Shown here piece by piece: positions 18,697 to 26,917 of a stretch of DNA of 64,000 nt. The first letter of the stretch is position 1. Every line of letters begins with the position of its first letter. Made by a program: the position numbers and the translations under genes. Origin of the DNA: Dyadobacter endophyticus. GTDB taxonomy: Bacteria; Bacteroidota; Bacteroidia; Cytophagales; Spirosomataceae. The notes beneath the pieces are model-generated. The model was given only the letters and a program-made list of their open reading frames with translations. It ran no database searches and was not told the DNA's origin. The stretch is taken from contig NZ_BMIA01000004.1 of assembly GCF_014641595.1 (NCBI RefSeq), positions 186,001 through 250,000 of the forward strand, written 5' to 3'.

Positions 18697-20403
18697 ATGA
18701 AAACAACTCTATGCAAGTTTGCCCAAATTTGCCTGCTTAATGCACTGGTTTTCTCTGCGCTGAAAGCCCAAACCTGCAACTTTACGAATCTGCGCCTCGA
18801 CTCACAGGCATTGGTTAATTCATTTAGCTCAACCTGTAAGACAGTTAACGGAGATATTACCGTTACAGGAGCGGATATTACAGACCTCAGCCCATTGCAA
18901 AATGTCGAAATAATAAATGGAAAGCTTACGATCCAGAATAATCCGGCCCTTTCGAGCCTGAACGGATTGAATAACCTGACGGCGGCCCAGCATTTATTGA
19001 TCTACACGAATGATCTTTTGACTGATTTGACAGGATTGGAGCGGTTGAAATCTGCTGGCGGTACTACCCATATTCGCTACAATAAGGGGCTTGTTGATCT
19101 GGAAGGGCTGGATAGTCTGACGGATGCAAAGACATTTTACATTACCAACAACGATTCACTGACCAGCCTGGCCGGACTAGGAGCCTTAACAACCGTCACC
19201 GACATTCTGGCGATAGGTTCAAACAAAAGCCTGGCCAGTTTCAACGGATTGAATAGCCTGACCACCGTGAGCCGGATCAACATAGGGGAAAACGATGCGT
19301 TGACGGATTTTTCAGGATTAGAGACGTTAACTTCCGTCACATATCAGATGCACGTAAGCTCAAATAAGAACCTTACCAGCTTAAATGGCCTGACTAACCT
19401 TAATTATTTGAGCGAGGCATATATCACCGACAACGACCTGCTGCCTGATTTATCGGGATTGGAGAATGTAAGGGGCGTATACTGGTTGGTGGTGGGAGAA
19501 AACGGCGGCCTTACCAGCCTGGCGGGATTGGATAATCTGCTTTCGGCAACCAACTTTATCATCCGGAATAACGACTTGCTGACCGGTTTATCGGGATTGG
19601 AGGGGTTGACGAATGTAGGATGGTTGCAGATCAGTGGCAACCCGGAGCTGACCAGCATCTCCCGCCTGGGCGCAGGTATCAGCGGGGGACGGACGGGCTC
19701 CAACGAGAGGGTTGCTGCGCTCACAATCGGTGGACTGGCAATCAGCAACAATATCAAATTGACCTCGTGTTCGATTTCCGCGGTTTGTAGTTTTATCAGC
19801 ACCAACACTGCGACCATCAGTGGAAACGGTCCTGGTTGTGAAACTCAGGCTGCCGTGCAAATTGGTTGTTCGACGCTTCCGGTAACCCTGTCTCATTTTA
19901 AAGCGACTATCGAAGACCGCACCGCGCTTTTACAATGGGCAACGACTGAGGAAAGCAACAGCGCTGTCTTTGAAATTGAGCATAGTCTGGATGCTGCAAC
20001 GTGGTACAAGGCTGGTGAGCAGGATGCGGCGGGTAAAAGCAACAAGCTTGTCGACTACCAATGGATTCATCTTACACCCGCCGACGGACCGAACTATTAT
20101 CGTCTCAAAATGAAAGATCTCGACGGTTCCTATGCTTACAGCCAGATTGTGACGCTTAAATTTGACGGGGCAGGCAAGATACCTGCGATTGTTTATCCAA
20201 ATCCCGTTTCGGATGTGCTGAACGTGGAAGATAACAAAGGAATTGTCCTGCTTCAGATTATCAGCACCGAGGGTAAAAAGGTGTATGAAACCAGCAGCGT
20301 TCCTGACAAGCTCCCGATCAAAGGACTGGCTAAGGGGATGTACCAGGTTCATATCAGGAGGCAGGGCGGAATGGTGCAAAAGCAGCGCATTGCTATTCTT
20401 TAA
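18697..20403 (+). CDS. Receptor-L/leucine-rich-like repeat protein with T9SS sorting domain
   Basis: A 568-residue exported protein with a signal peptide ending KAQ. Residues about 45-360 are tandem repeats of about 23-24 residues with the pattern LTSLxGLxNLTxxxxLxIxxNDLLTDLSGL, as in the receptor L-domain-like and leucine-rich proteins of Bacteroidota. After LPVTLSHFKA come the fibronectin-like module and the C-terminal T9SS type A domain with VYPNPVSD. The solenoid should mediate binding on the cell surface. It shares the downstream half of its architecture with the preceding gene, but the repeat class is different. Confidence 0.82.
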   Translation: MKTTLCKFAQICLLNALVFSALKAQTCNFTNLRLDSQALVNSFSSTCKTVNGDITVTGADITDLSPLQNVEIINGKLTIQNNPALSSLNGLNNLTAAQHLLIYTNDLLTDLTGLERLKSAGGTTHIRYNKGLVDLEGLDSLTDAKTFYITNNDSLTSLAGLGALTTVTDILAIGSNKSLASFNGLNSLTTVSRINIGENDALTDFSGLETLTSVTYQMHVSSNKNLTSLNGLTNLNYLSEAYITDNDLLPDLSGLENVRGVYWLVVGENGGLTSLAGLDNLLSATNFIIRNNDLLTGLSGLEGLTNVGWLQISGNPELTSISRLGAGISGGRTGSNERVAALTIGGLAISNNIKLTSCSISAVCSFISTNTATISGNGPGCETQAAVQIGCSTLPVTLSHFKATIEDRTALLQWATTEESNSAVFEIEHSLDAATWYKAGEQDAAGKSNKLVDYQWIHLTPADGPNYYRLKMKDLDGSYAYSQIVTLKFDGAGKIPAIVYPNPVSDVLNVEDNKGIVLLQIISTEGKKVYETSSVPDKLPIKGLAKGMYQVHIRRQGGMVQKQRIAIL

Positions 20404-20431
20404 GCCTATTTATTCACGTTAAATTTTCTTT

Positions 20432-20466
20432 CTCCGGTTCCGTTTGAGGACCGGAGATTTTTTTTG
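20432..20466 (+). terminator. Rho-independent terminator
   Basis: A CTCCGG/CCGGAG stem of about 9 bp with one bulge and a short loop is followed by eight T residues. It lies 28 bp after the stop of the T9SS repeat protein gene. Confidence 0.85.
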
Positions 20467-20541
20467 AAATTTTTTCCAAGTTCTGTCCAGATCCGGAAAG
20501 TCGGTTGTCATTAGGTTTTTTAACTCAAAAATTTCTCAAAA

Positions 20542-20994
20542 ATGGAAACCAGACTTAATTTCTTCGAAAAAGGACAAAATGCAGTAAAGCCACTTTTCGG
20601 TATCAATGGCTATATCAAAAAATCGACGCTTGGCCGTCAGTTGGTAGAGCTGATCGACTTTCGCATATCTCAGATCAACGGATGCGCTTATTGCCTTGAT
20701 ATGCATTCCAAAGAGCTGCGTGCCATGGGCGAAACCGAGCAGCGCCTGTACGGCCTGAGCGCGTGGCGCGAGACACCTTACTATACCGACCGCGAACGTG
20801 CCGCATTTACATGGGCCGAAGCCGTTAATGCCCTGCACGTGACCGACGAGGTGTACAAGGAAGTGGCCGCGCAGTTTTCAGAAGAAGAGATCGTAGACCT
20901 GACGATGGTCGTTACGGCGATCAACAGCTGGAACCGCATTAACATCGCATTCCCGGCCGCGATCGGGACTTACCAGGTAGGCCAGTTCGGTTGA
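20542..20994 (+). CDS. Carboxymuconolactone decarboxylase/AhpD-family protein
   Basis: A 150-residue protein of the AhpD-like superfamily. The redox motif C48-x2-C51-x3-H55 (INGCAYCLDMH) is complete, so it is probably a peroxidase or disulfide-active protein rather than a decarboxylase. The family usually forms trimers or hexamers in the cytoplasm. It precedes a YCII protein and an ECF42-like sigma factor on the same strand, 66 bp and about 465 bp away. Genes of this family are often neighbours and targets of ECF41/42 sigma factors, so regulation by the downstream sigma factor is plausible. Confidence 0.85.
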   Translation: METRLNFFEKGQNAVKPLFGINGYIKKSTLGRQLVELIDFRISQINGCAYCLDMHSKELRAMGETEQRLYGLSAWRETPYYTDRERAAFTWAEAVNALHVTDEVYKEVAAQFSEEEIVDLTMVVTAINSWNRINIAFPAAIGTYQVGQFG

Positions 20995-21060
20995 TTTGCC
21001 CAAAACTGATTAGATTTCGCATTCAAACAACTTAGCCACTTTAAAAAACAGTACCGAATC

Positions 21061-21396
21061 ATGGACGAGTTCTTATTGGTATTCCGACGCGATTTTCAGA
21101 ACAGGGAAAATCAGCCGTCCCCCGAGCAATTGCAGGAGCATTTCCAGAAATGGCATGCCTGGTATGATAAGATGGCCTCCGAAGACCGGATTGTGCTCCA
21201 GAGGCGGTGGGATGGGGAAGGCCTGGTGGTAAATGCCCAAAAGACTGTGCTCAATGGTCCCTATGCGGAGATCAAGGAGGCGATAGGCGGGGCGGTGATC
21301 ATCCGCGCGGCGAATTATGAAGAGGCCGCCGAGTTTGCCAAAGCTGTGCCTATTCTGGAATTCGGCGGAAATGTGGAAATCCGGAAGGCGCTCTGA
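21061..21396 (+). CDS. YCII/DGPF-domain protein
   Basis: A 111-residue protein of the YCII-related family, with the family motif near residues 65-75 (NGPYAEIKEAIGG). Such proteins have a ferredoxin-like fold; their reaction is not established in most cases. It lies 63 bp upstream of an ECF42-type sigma factor, which is the standard genomic partner of DGPF proteins, so it is likely the main target or a co-expressed gene of that factor. Confidence 0.85.
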   Translation: MDEFLLVFRRDFQNRENQPSPEQLQEHFQKWHAWYDKMASEDRIVLQRRWDGEGLVVNAQKTVLNGPYAEIKEAIGGAVIIRAANYEEAAEFAKAVPILEFGGNVEIRKAL

Positions 21397-21428
21397 TTGC
21401 AGTTTGCTGATCCTTTTTGATATTTGCG

Positions 21429-21452
21429 AGGTCCGGCTTTCCCGCCGGACCT
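21429..21452 (+). terminator. Hairpin between the YCII gene and the sigma factor gene
   Basis: A perfect 9-bp GC-rich stem (21429-21437 with 21444-21452) with a 6-base loop ends 7 bp before the sigma factor ATG. No T tract follows, so it may attenuate or stabilise the transcript or occlude the ribosome binding site rather than terminate. Confidence 0.5.
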
Positions 21453-21459
21453 TACTATC

Positions 21460-22701
21460 ATGGAGGAAAAAGAACTGTTGCCGCACCTTTTCCGGACTGA
21501 ATACCGCAAACTGGTGGCCGTGCTATGCTACCTTTTCGGGATCGAGCACGTCGAGGTCGCCGAGGACATTGCGAGTGATACATTTCTGGCTGCCGCTGAA
21601 ACCTGGGCCATCAAAGGAGTGCCCGAAAACCCTGCCGCCTGGCTGTATACCGTTGCAAAAAACCGGACAAAGAATTATCTGAAGCGCAATACGGTATTCG
21701 AGCAAAAGGTGGCGTCGGAGATCCGCTATTCGTCGGACAAAGAAGCGGAAATAGATATCGATATGTCGCCAAAAAATATCACGGATAGCCAGTTGGCGAT
21801 GATTTTCGCGGTTTGTAACCCGCTTATTCCAGCGGAGTCGCAGGTGGCGCTCGCGCTGAACCTGCTTTGCGGTTTTGGTGTGCAGGAAATCGCCGATGCT
21901 TTTTTGCTGAACAAGGAAGTCGTGTACAAGCGGATCCAACGCGCGAAGGAAAAATTGAAAGAAGGAAGGATCAGCATCACACAGCCCAGCGTGCCCGAGA
22001 TCGGCGAGCGGCTGGAAACCGTACTGACCACCATTTATTTACTCTATTCCGAAGGGTATTACTCTATTTCCCAGAACACTACATTGCGTAAGGAGCTTTG
22101 TGCGGAAGCCATGCGCCTCAATTTCCTTTTAATAGACAATGAATTGACCGACCGCCCCGAAGCGAGTGCATTGCTTTCGCTGATGTGCTTCCATTCGTCG
22201 CGCTTCGAAGCGCGTACCAATCGGAATGGCGAAATGGTGCTCTACGAAGATCAAGACGAATCGCTCTGGAACCGGGAACTCATCGAACGCGGGACGTATT
22301 ATCTGAGCCGTGCTTCGACCGGTGAAAAACTGAGCCGTTACCATCTCGAAGCCGGCATTGCCTATTGGCATACCCATAAGGAAGATTCGCACGAAAAGTG
22401 GACGCATATCCTGGATCTTTACAACCATTTGCTGGCCATCGAGTATTCGCCCATCGCCGCATTGAACCGGATTTACGCGCTTGCCAAAGTGAGCGGAAAA
22501 GAAGCCGCGATCGGGGAGGCGGAGCATTTGAACCTGACCAATAACCATTTTTATTACTCGTTGCTCGGCAATCTCTATGCCGGTATAGACGATACGCAGG
22601 CTACTACGCATTATGAGACGGCCATTAAACTCGCGCATTCGGAGTCGGACAAAGCAATCCTGTTCAGGAATATCGCACGTTTGCAGGATAATGCGGGTTG
22701 A
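21460..22701 (+). CDS. ECF42-like RNA polymerase sigma factor with C-terminal TPR-like domain
   Basis: A 413-residue protein started at ATG 21460 (MEEKELLPHL); an upstream TTG adds 12 residues that lie over the hairpin. The N-terminal half has sigma-70 region 2 (ATAAETWAIKGVPENPAAWLY pattern) and region 4 (FGVQEIADAF, VYKRIQRAKEKL). The rest is the extended C-terminal domain of the ECF42 group with TIYLLYSEGYY and helical TPR-like repeats. ECF42 factors have no anti-sigma factor and are thought to be controlled through this domain. The YCII neighbour fits the group. The signal that activates it is not known. Confidence 0.85.
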   Translation: MEEKELLPHLFRTEYRKLVAVLCYLFGIEHVEVAEDIASDTFLAAAETWAIKGVPENPAAWLYTVAKNRTKNYLKRNTVFEQKVASEIRYSSDKEAEIDIDMSPKNITDSQLAMIFAVCNPLIPAESQVALALNLLCGFGVQEIADAFLLNKEVVYKRIQRAKEKLKEGRISITQPSVPEIGERLETVLTTIYLLYSEGYYSISQNTTLRKELCAEAMRLNFLLIDNELTDRPEASALLSLMCFHSSRFEARTNRNGEMVLYEDQDESLWNRELIERGTYYLSRASTGEKLSRYHLEAGIAYWHTHKEDSHEKWTHILDLYNHLLAIEYSPIAALNRIYALAKVSGKEAAIGEAEHLNLTNNHFYYSLLGNLYAGIDDTQATTHYETAIKLAHSESDKAILFRNIARLQDNAG

Positions 22702-22734
22702 TAGTCTATATTAGCCCAATCTAATTCTGCCAAC

Positions 22735-23799
22735 ATGTCAAAGCTGTTTTCACCGATTACCATTAAAAGCGTCCAGTTCAAAAACCGGATCGTCGTTTCC
22801 CCCATGTGCCAATACTCGTCCGTCGATGGTTTCGCCACCGACTGGCATCTCGTCCACCTCGGCAGCCGTGCCGTAGGCGGTGCGGGACTGATCATTACCG
22901 AAGCCACCGGCGTATCACCCGAAGGCCGCATTTCCTCCGAGGACCTGGGCATCTGGAAGGACGAGCACATCGAAAAACTCTCGCAGATCACCGCGTTCAT
23001 CAGCGCGCAGGGATGTGTGCCGGGCGTGCAGCTCGCTCACGCGGGCAGGAAGGCCAGTACTGCGGTACCCTGGAAGGGCCGTGCCGAGGTGCCTCAGGGC
23101 GAGGGGGGATGGCAGACGGTGTCGGCGTCGGCGGTTCCATTCTCGGATACTTACCCTAAGCCGGTCGCATTAGACGTTGCGGGTATCGATAAAGTTGTTG
23201 CTGACTTCACCGCCGCCGCCAAAAGGGCATTGCAAGCCGGCTTTAAAGTGATCGAAATCCATGCCGCGCACGGCTACCTAGTGCATCAGTTCCTGTCGCC
23301 GCTCAGTAACCACCGCACTGACGAATATGGCGGGAGTTTTGAGAACCGCATTCGCCTGCTGCTGCGCATTATCGAGGGTATCCAAACAGTATGGCCGACC
23401 GATCTGCCGTTATTTACCCGCATTTCTGCTACGGACTGGGCCGAAGGTGGCTGGAATGCCGATGAATCGGTGCAACTCGCAGAGATTCTCAAAGAAAAAG
23501 GCATCGACCTGATCGACGTATCGACAGGTGGTCTAGCTGCCCACCAGCAAATTCCGGTCGGTCCGGCATACCAACTCCCGTTCGCCTCACGTATCAAACG
23601 CGAAACCGGCATTCTTACCGGCACCGTGGGTATGATCACCAATTCCATCCAGGCCGAAACGATTCTGGTGAATGGCGATGCGGATATGATTATTATGGCC
23701 AGGGAGATTTTGCGGAATCCGTACTTTCCGCTGGAAGCTGCGCGGGACTTGAAAGATACCGTCGCGTGGCCGGTGCAGTACGAGCGCGGGAAATGGTGA
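22735..23799 (+). CDS. Old Yellow Enzyme, YqjM/NamA type NAD(P)H:flavin oxidoreductase
   Basis: A 354-residue FMN-dependent ene-reductase of the thermophilic-like/YqjM class. Visible landmarks are KNRIVVSPMCQYSS with the flavin-contacting Cys, the substrate-binding HAGRKAS, the HAAHGYLVHQFLSP segment that contacts FMN, and NGDADMIIMAREILRNP near the C-terminus. It reduces activated carbon-carbon double bonds of enones or related electrophiles in the cytoplasm. It follows the sigma factor gene by 33 bp and could be co-transcribed, linking it to electrophile or oxidative stress. A degenerate copy of its 3' end is found 1.3 kb downstream. Confidence 0.9.
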   Translation: MSKLFSPITIKSVQFKNRIVVSPMCQYSSVDGFATDWHLVHLGSRAVGGAGLIITEATGVSPEGRISSEDLGIWKDEHIEKLSQITAFISAQGCVPGVQLAHAGRKASTAVPWKGRAEVPQGEGGWQTVSASAVPFSDTYPKPVALDVAGIDKVVADFTAAAKRALQAGFKVIEIHAAHGYLVHQFLSPLSNHRTDEYGGSFENRIRLLLRIIEGIQTVWPTDLPLFTRISATDWAEGGWNADESVQLAEILKEKGIDLIDVSTGGLAAHQQIPVGPAYQLPFASRIKRETGILTGTVGMITNSIQAETILVNGDADMIIMAREILRNPYFPLEAARDLKDTVAWPVQYERGKW

Positions 23800-23839
23800 A
23801 AGGTCCCTTTGCCGCATTCATCACTTTCCGGCCACTGCC

Positions 23840-24076
23840 TCATGCGTAAGCTAGCTTGCTCAGGACCGGCGAATTATCGATGATGGGCCTCATCCGAAGA
23901 TCGGACGCAATTTCGATGTAGGACATTACACGAATATCTTCGTGACCCGGATAAAATTCCCGAAAATCGTTGATCAGCATATCTTCGGAGAAAAGTGTTT
24001 TTGCTTCGAAACTGTACGAGTTGGTTAAAATTACCCCATCTTTTTTCGCAGACATAGTAAGCATGTATTTGGGCAT
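23840..24076 (-). CDS. Hypothetical 78-residue protein
   Basis: A small protein without a recognised family, signal peptide or membrane segment. The sequence (MPKYMLTMSAKKDG, then FREFYPGHEDIRVMSYIEIA) looks like a normal soluble protein. Its start lies only 12 bp from the ATG of the divergent gene, so one of the two starts must be further in. Low-to-moderate confidence that it is expressed. Confidence 0.5.
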   Translation of the reverse strand: MPKYMLTMSAKKDGVILTNSYSFEAKTLFSEDMLINDFREFYPGHEDIRVMSYIEIASDLRMRPIIDNSPVLSKLAYA

Positions 24077-24088
24077 AAGGCTGTTGTT

Positions 24089-24571
24089 ATGTGTGATTTA
24101 TTAAAAATATGTTCCGTAACCGGCCAGGGGCCTCCCTTTGCCGGATTCTGTGCAAAAACCTTGCCGCGCAAATGGTTTTTGCAGTTCATTCTCCTCGGTT
24201 TGCTTACCTGTGCGTGTGAGGGCATGGACACAACGCATGTAACACAGGATTTTTACCTGGTGGATATGGATTATGACGCGGAGGAGCGTTCGCTTTCGTT
24301 CAGTGTCAATGACCGGGATTATGTGGGAGTAGTTGGGCCAACCGTTGTTGGTTACGCCTTAAGCGGGAAATATATTTTGGTGAAGCAGAGACCAAAGTTT
24401 TTCTTGGAGCCGAAAAGCACGCGGAAGCCACTCTATTATATCGTTGATACGGACGTTGAAAGGCTACGAATGCCGGAGCAAGGTGTAATGGGGCCTATGG
24501 TTCTTTCAGACTTTAATGAGACGTGTAAGAAAATGAGGATCCGAACGCCCGTACGTTTTCTGGAAGACTGA
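24089..24571 (+). CDS. Hypothetical exported protein, possibly DUF3997-like lipoprotein
   Basis: Up to 160 residues. A hydrophobic segment with two Cys (WFLQFILLGLLTCACEG, residues about 29-45) looks like a lipoprotein signal, but it is unusually far from the ATG at 24089. A TTG at 24161 would place it normally and also leave room for a divergent promoter, so the true start may be there. The mature part contains DRDYVGVVGPTVVGYAL and KYILVKQRP, reminiscent of DUF3997 proteins; this link is from memory and weak. It is the first of a row of small orphan genes. Confidence 0.55.
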   Translation: MCDLLKICSVTGQGPPFAGFCAKTLPRKWFLQFILLGLLTCACEGMDTTHVTQDFYLVDMDYDAEERSLSFSVNDRDYVGVVGPTVVGYALSGKYILVKQRPKFFLEPKSTRKPLYYIVDTDVERLRMPEQGVMGPMVLSDFNETCKKMRIRTPVRFLED

Positions 24572-24574
24572 AAA

Positions 24575-24652
24575 ATGGAATTGAACGTCTTAGCAATTCC
24601 AAACCACACATATGGTGGCGCCGCCGATTCGGATATCACCGTTATGAAGTAG
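24575..24652 (+). pseudogene. C-terminal fragment of a lipoprotein gene related to the one at 25237
   Basis: A 25-codon frame contains IPNHTYGGAADSDITV, which matches ITNHTYGDAADSEIAV near the end of the intact lipoprotein gene about 0.95 kb downstream, in the same orientation. The rest of the gene is absent, so this is a decayed tail of a paralogue. Confidence 0.65.
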
Positions 24653-24676
24653 AAGCCGACTTACCCGTCAACAGCG

Positions 24677-25132
24677 ATGAACGACAAGATGAAAATTAGC
24701 AACTATGACGCGGGTGCCATGCAGGCCTTGCTGTGGGTGTTTACTGGATTAAATGCTGTGTCCCTGGTGCCATTCTTCATTTGGGATTTTAACCCGAACC
24801 TGCTTGCAATCGCTATGATTGAGGCAGCTGTTTTTGGTTTCCTTCATTACCGCAGTCGTGACTTTTGGAGCATATGGTATGAAAACGGGAATATCCATTT
24901 CAAGAACCTGTATAAAAAGCAGATCGTCAGCATCGAAAGATTTAAAAAGGTTGAGACCATCGGTATATCCAGGTATGAATATGGCCTTTTTCTGGATGAC
25001 AATACGGTATACGCATTCGCTCTTGGCGGAATGGAAGCGTGGAAGCTTTTCTTTAAAATGGATCGGGAATACTATGCAAAGAAAGTCAATGCAAAACTTC
25101 TGGCGTTGAAGAATGGAAGAATTGATGCTTAG
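24677..25132 (+). CDS. Hypothetical protein with two membrane segments
   Basis: A 151-residue protein, not recognised. Two hydrophobic segments (about 14-34 and 42-57) form a hairpin in the membrane, followed by a cytoplasmic part of about 90 residues (NGNIHFKNLYKKQIVSIERF, EYGLFLDDNTVYAFALGG) that resembles small PH-like domains of membrane-anchored orphan proteins. Any PH-like relation is a guess from the beta-strand pattern. A degenerate piece of the upstream oxidoreductase gene directly follows it. Confidence 0.6.
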   Translation: MNDKMKISNYDAGAMQALLWVFTGLNAVSLVPFFIWDFNPNLLAIAMIEAAVFGFLHYRSRDFWSIWYENGNIHFKNLYKKQIVSIERFKKVETIGISRYEYGLFLDDNTVYAFALGGMEAWKLFFKMDREYYAKKVNAKLLALKNGRIDA

Positions 25133-25170
25133 CAATGGCGATGCGGTTATGATTATCATGGCGAGAAAGA
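25133..25170 (+). pseudogene. Degenerate fragment of the 3' end of the Old Yellow Enzyme gene
   Basis: About 38 bp match 23673-23710 of the oxidoreductase gene with only a few differences; the encoded residues read NGDAVMIIMAR against NGDADMIIMAR in the intact enzyme. It marks a past duplication or recombination event. Confidence 0.6.
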
Positions 25171-25236
25171 ATTTTTCCGTTCGTGTGAAGGAATGCGCAA
25201 GAAACAGGTGAAAATAGACAGGAAAGAACAAGCGTC

Positions 25237-25644
25237 ATGAATCAAAAGGGGATTATAAATTGCGTAGTAGGAGCCATGATGCTATTAGCCATGTCTTGTT
25301 ATGATAATCAAATCCATTACGACCTTGAAGCACAAACAATAAAAACGTGTAATGGCAAAGACATATCATATTTATTCATTGAATCTGAAAAGGGAGAAGT
25401 ATGGGAGTTTCACAGGAAGGCTGGAACGGAGGGGGTGAATGTCTTTCATTTGGATTCACCAAGCTCATCTTATACACTGACGAGGGGAGATGTTGCGCTG
25501 CCAGTAGATAGCTTTCGACTATTACCGAAACATCAATACATAATTACCAATCACACATACGGTGATGCGGCTGATTCAGAAATAGCAGTTAGCACCGACG
25601 AGACTGGGAAGATCCGTCGCGCAAAGCCGGAGATTTGCAAATGA
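25237..25644 (+). CDS. Hypothetical lipoprotein
   Basis: A 135-residue protein with a lipoprotein signal: hydrophobic segment 8-20 ending LAMSC, with the lipidated Cys at 21. The mature part is polar and beta-rich and matches no family I recognise. The C-terminal motif ITNHTYGDAADSEIAV recurs in a decayed fragment at 24575-24652, so the gene belongs to a small local family. Its stop overlaps the next gene's first codons by 10 bp. The base composition is lower in GC than the surrounding genes. Confidence 0.6.
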   Translation: MNQKGIINCVVGAMMLLAMSCYDNQIHYDLEAQTIKTCNGKDISYLFIESEKGEVWEFHRKAGTEGVNVFHLDSPSSSYTLTRGDVALPVDSFRLLPKHQYIITNHTYGDAADSEIAVSTDETGKIRRAKPEICK

Positions 25645-25877
25645 AGATAGTGTGGGAACGGAAGCAACCTAAACAGCAATGTATGGCACTAATAGCGATG
25701 GATTGGTATAATTTCTCGATGGGTTTTCTACTTATTATCGGAGGTTTTTTAATGATAGCTGACAGGGTGACACGAAAGGATTTTCAAATGACGTTTGGAA
25801 ATGGTCAATGGATATCGGCAGGGGTAATCCTGATTGTTGTCGGGTGTGCGATGGTGATCAAATGCGTTGGGCAGTAG
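25635..25877 (+). CDS. Small membrane protein, two segments
   Basis: An 80-residue protein with two hydrophobic segments (about 27-43 and 59-77) joined by a short polar loop. No family is recognised. It overlaps the upstream lipoprotein gene by 10 bp and so is probably translated with it. An internal ATG at 25641 (MKIVWERK) is an alternative start. Confidence 0.5.
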   Translation: MQMKIVWERKQPKQQCMALIAMDWYNFSMGFLLIIGGFLMIADRVTRKDFQMTFGNGQWISAGVILIVVGCAMVIKCVGQ

Positions 25878-25898
25878 AACAGTCACGGAATAAACACA

Positions 25899-26084
25899 AT
25901 GGCCCATTATCTTAAAATTGTCGGAGGAATCATCTTGGTGACGATGGGTGTATATTGGCTGGTAAAAAAAATACAAGATGCCGATTACAAAGACACCCCA
26001 ATAAGCACCCCCAAACTCGTTTTTTCGGCTATTCTTAGTATAGTGCTTGGTCTGATGCTAATTTGGGAGACACTCTCGGACTAA
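25899..26084 (+). CDS. Small membrane protein, two segments
   Basis: A 61-residue protein with hydrophobic segments at about 5-22 and 41-57. It lies 21 bp after the preceding small membrane protein gene and has the same two-segment layout, though the sequences differ. Unrecognised; probably the last gene of the small orphan unit before rpiA. Confidence 0.5.
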   Translation: MAHYLKIVGGIILVTMGVYWLVKKIQDADYKDTPISTPKLVFSAILSIVLGLMLIWETLSD

Positions 26085-26126
26085 GTGGACAGGAAGTAGT
26101 TGGTTCTCAGTATTTACAATCACAAA

Positions 26127-26807
26127 ATGAAAGATCTCAAATACGAAAAAACACTAGCCGCGAAAGATGCGGTCAAATACCTCTGCAATGGCCAGATCGT
26201 CGGCCTCGGCTCCGGGAGCTCCGCTTATATTGCCATTGCAGAAATCGGTGAACTGGTGAAAAATGGGCTGGATATCAAAGGCGTACCCACTTCCGAAAAG
26301 ACCCGTGAACTGGCCGAGTCGTTGAATATTCCTTTACTGAAAATCGAAGACGTGGATTCGATCGATATTACGATAGATGGCGCCGATGAGTTTACTGCCG
26401 ATTTGCAGCTTATCAAAGGCGGCGGCAGCTTTCTGTTAAAGGAGAAGGTGGTCGCATCACTCTCGAAGCAGGAAATCATTATCACGGATTCTACAAAAAA
26501 AGTTGAGTTCCTGGGCAAGTTTACAGTGCCGATAGAGGTGATTCCTTACGCGCAGAACTATGTTTTAGCCCAGATTACGAAACTCAATGGATCAGGCAAA
26601 ATCCGGCTGGTGGATGGCAAACCATTGATTACCGAGCAGGGGAATGTGCTGATTGATGGGGACTTTGGGTTGATTCAGGACCCCGCTCTGCTGGCCGATC
26701 AGCTAACCCGCATTGTCGGTGTGGTGGAGCATGGATTGTTCATTGATATTGCCACGACCGTGATTATGGGTGTGGACGACACTACCGAGACATTCACAAA
26801 GCCCTGA
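26127..26807 (+). CDS. rpiA: Ribose-5-phosphate isomerase A
   Basis: A 226-residue enzyme that interconverts ribose 5-phosphate and ribulose 5-phosphate in the pentose phosphate pathway. ATG 26127 (MKDLKYEKTL) is the normal start; a TTG at 26100 would add nine unlikely residues. The phosphate-binding loop GLGSGSSAYIAI, the DGADE motif with the catalytic Asp/Glu, and KGGGSFLLKEK with the catalytic Lys are all present. The gene is followed by a strong terminator. Length is typical of the family. Confidence 0.95.
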   Translation: MKDLKYEKTLAAKDAVKYLCNGQIVGLGSGSSAYIAIAEIGELVKNGLDIKGVPTSEKTRELAESLNIPLLKIEDVDSIDITIDGADEFTADLQLIKGGGSFLLKEKVVASLSKQEIIITDSTKKVEFLGKFTVPIEVIPYAQNYVLAQITKLNGSGKIRLVDGKPLITEQGNVLIDGDFGLIQDPALLADQLTRIVGVVEHGLFIDIATTVIMGVDDTTETFTKP

Positions 26808-26828
26808 ACAACATTTGGTATACAATAC

Positions 26829-26860
26829 AAAAGCCGTCGGATCGAGTCTGACGGCTTTTT
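26829..26860. terminator. Bidirectional rho-independent terminator
   Basis: A perfect 10-bp stem (AAAAGCCGTC with GACGGCTTTT) has a T run on the plus side and an A run on the other, as expected between the convergent rpiA and outer-membrane efflux genes. Confidence 0.9.
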
Positions 26861-26917
26861 GTGCTTACTACACTTAACAAAGACGCTAACTATAGTGTAT
26901 GTAGGTCTGAGTGGAAT

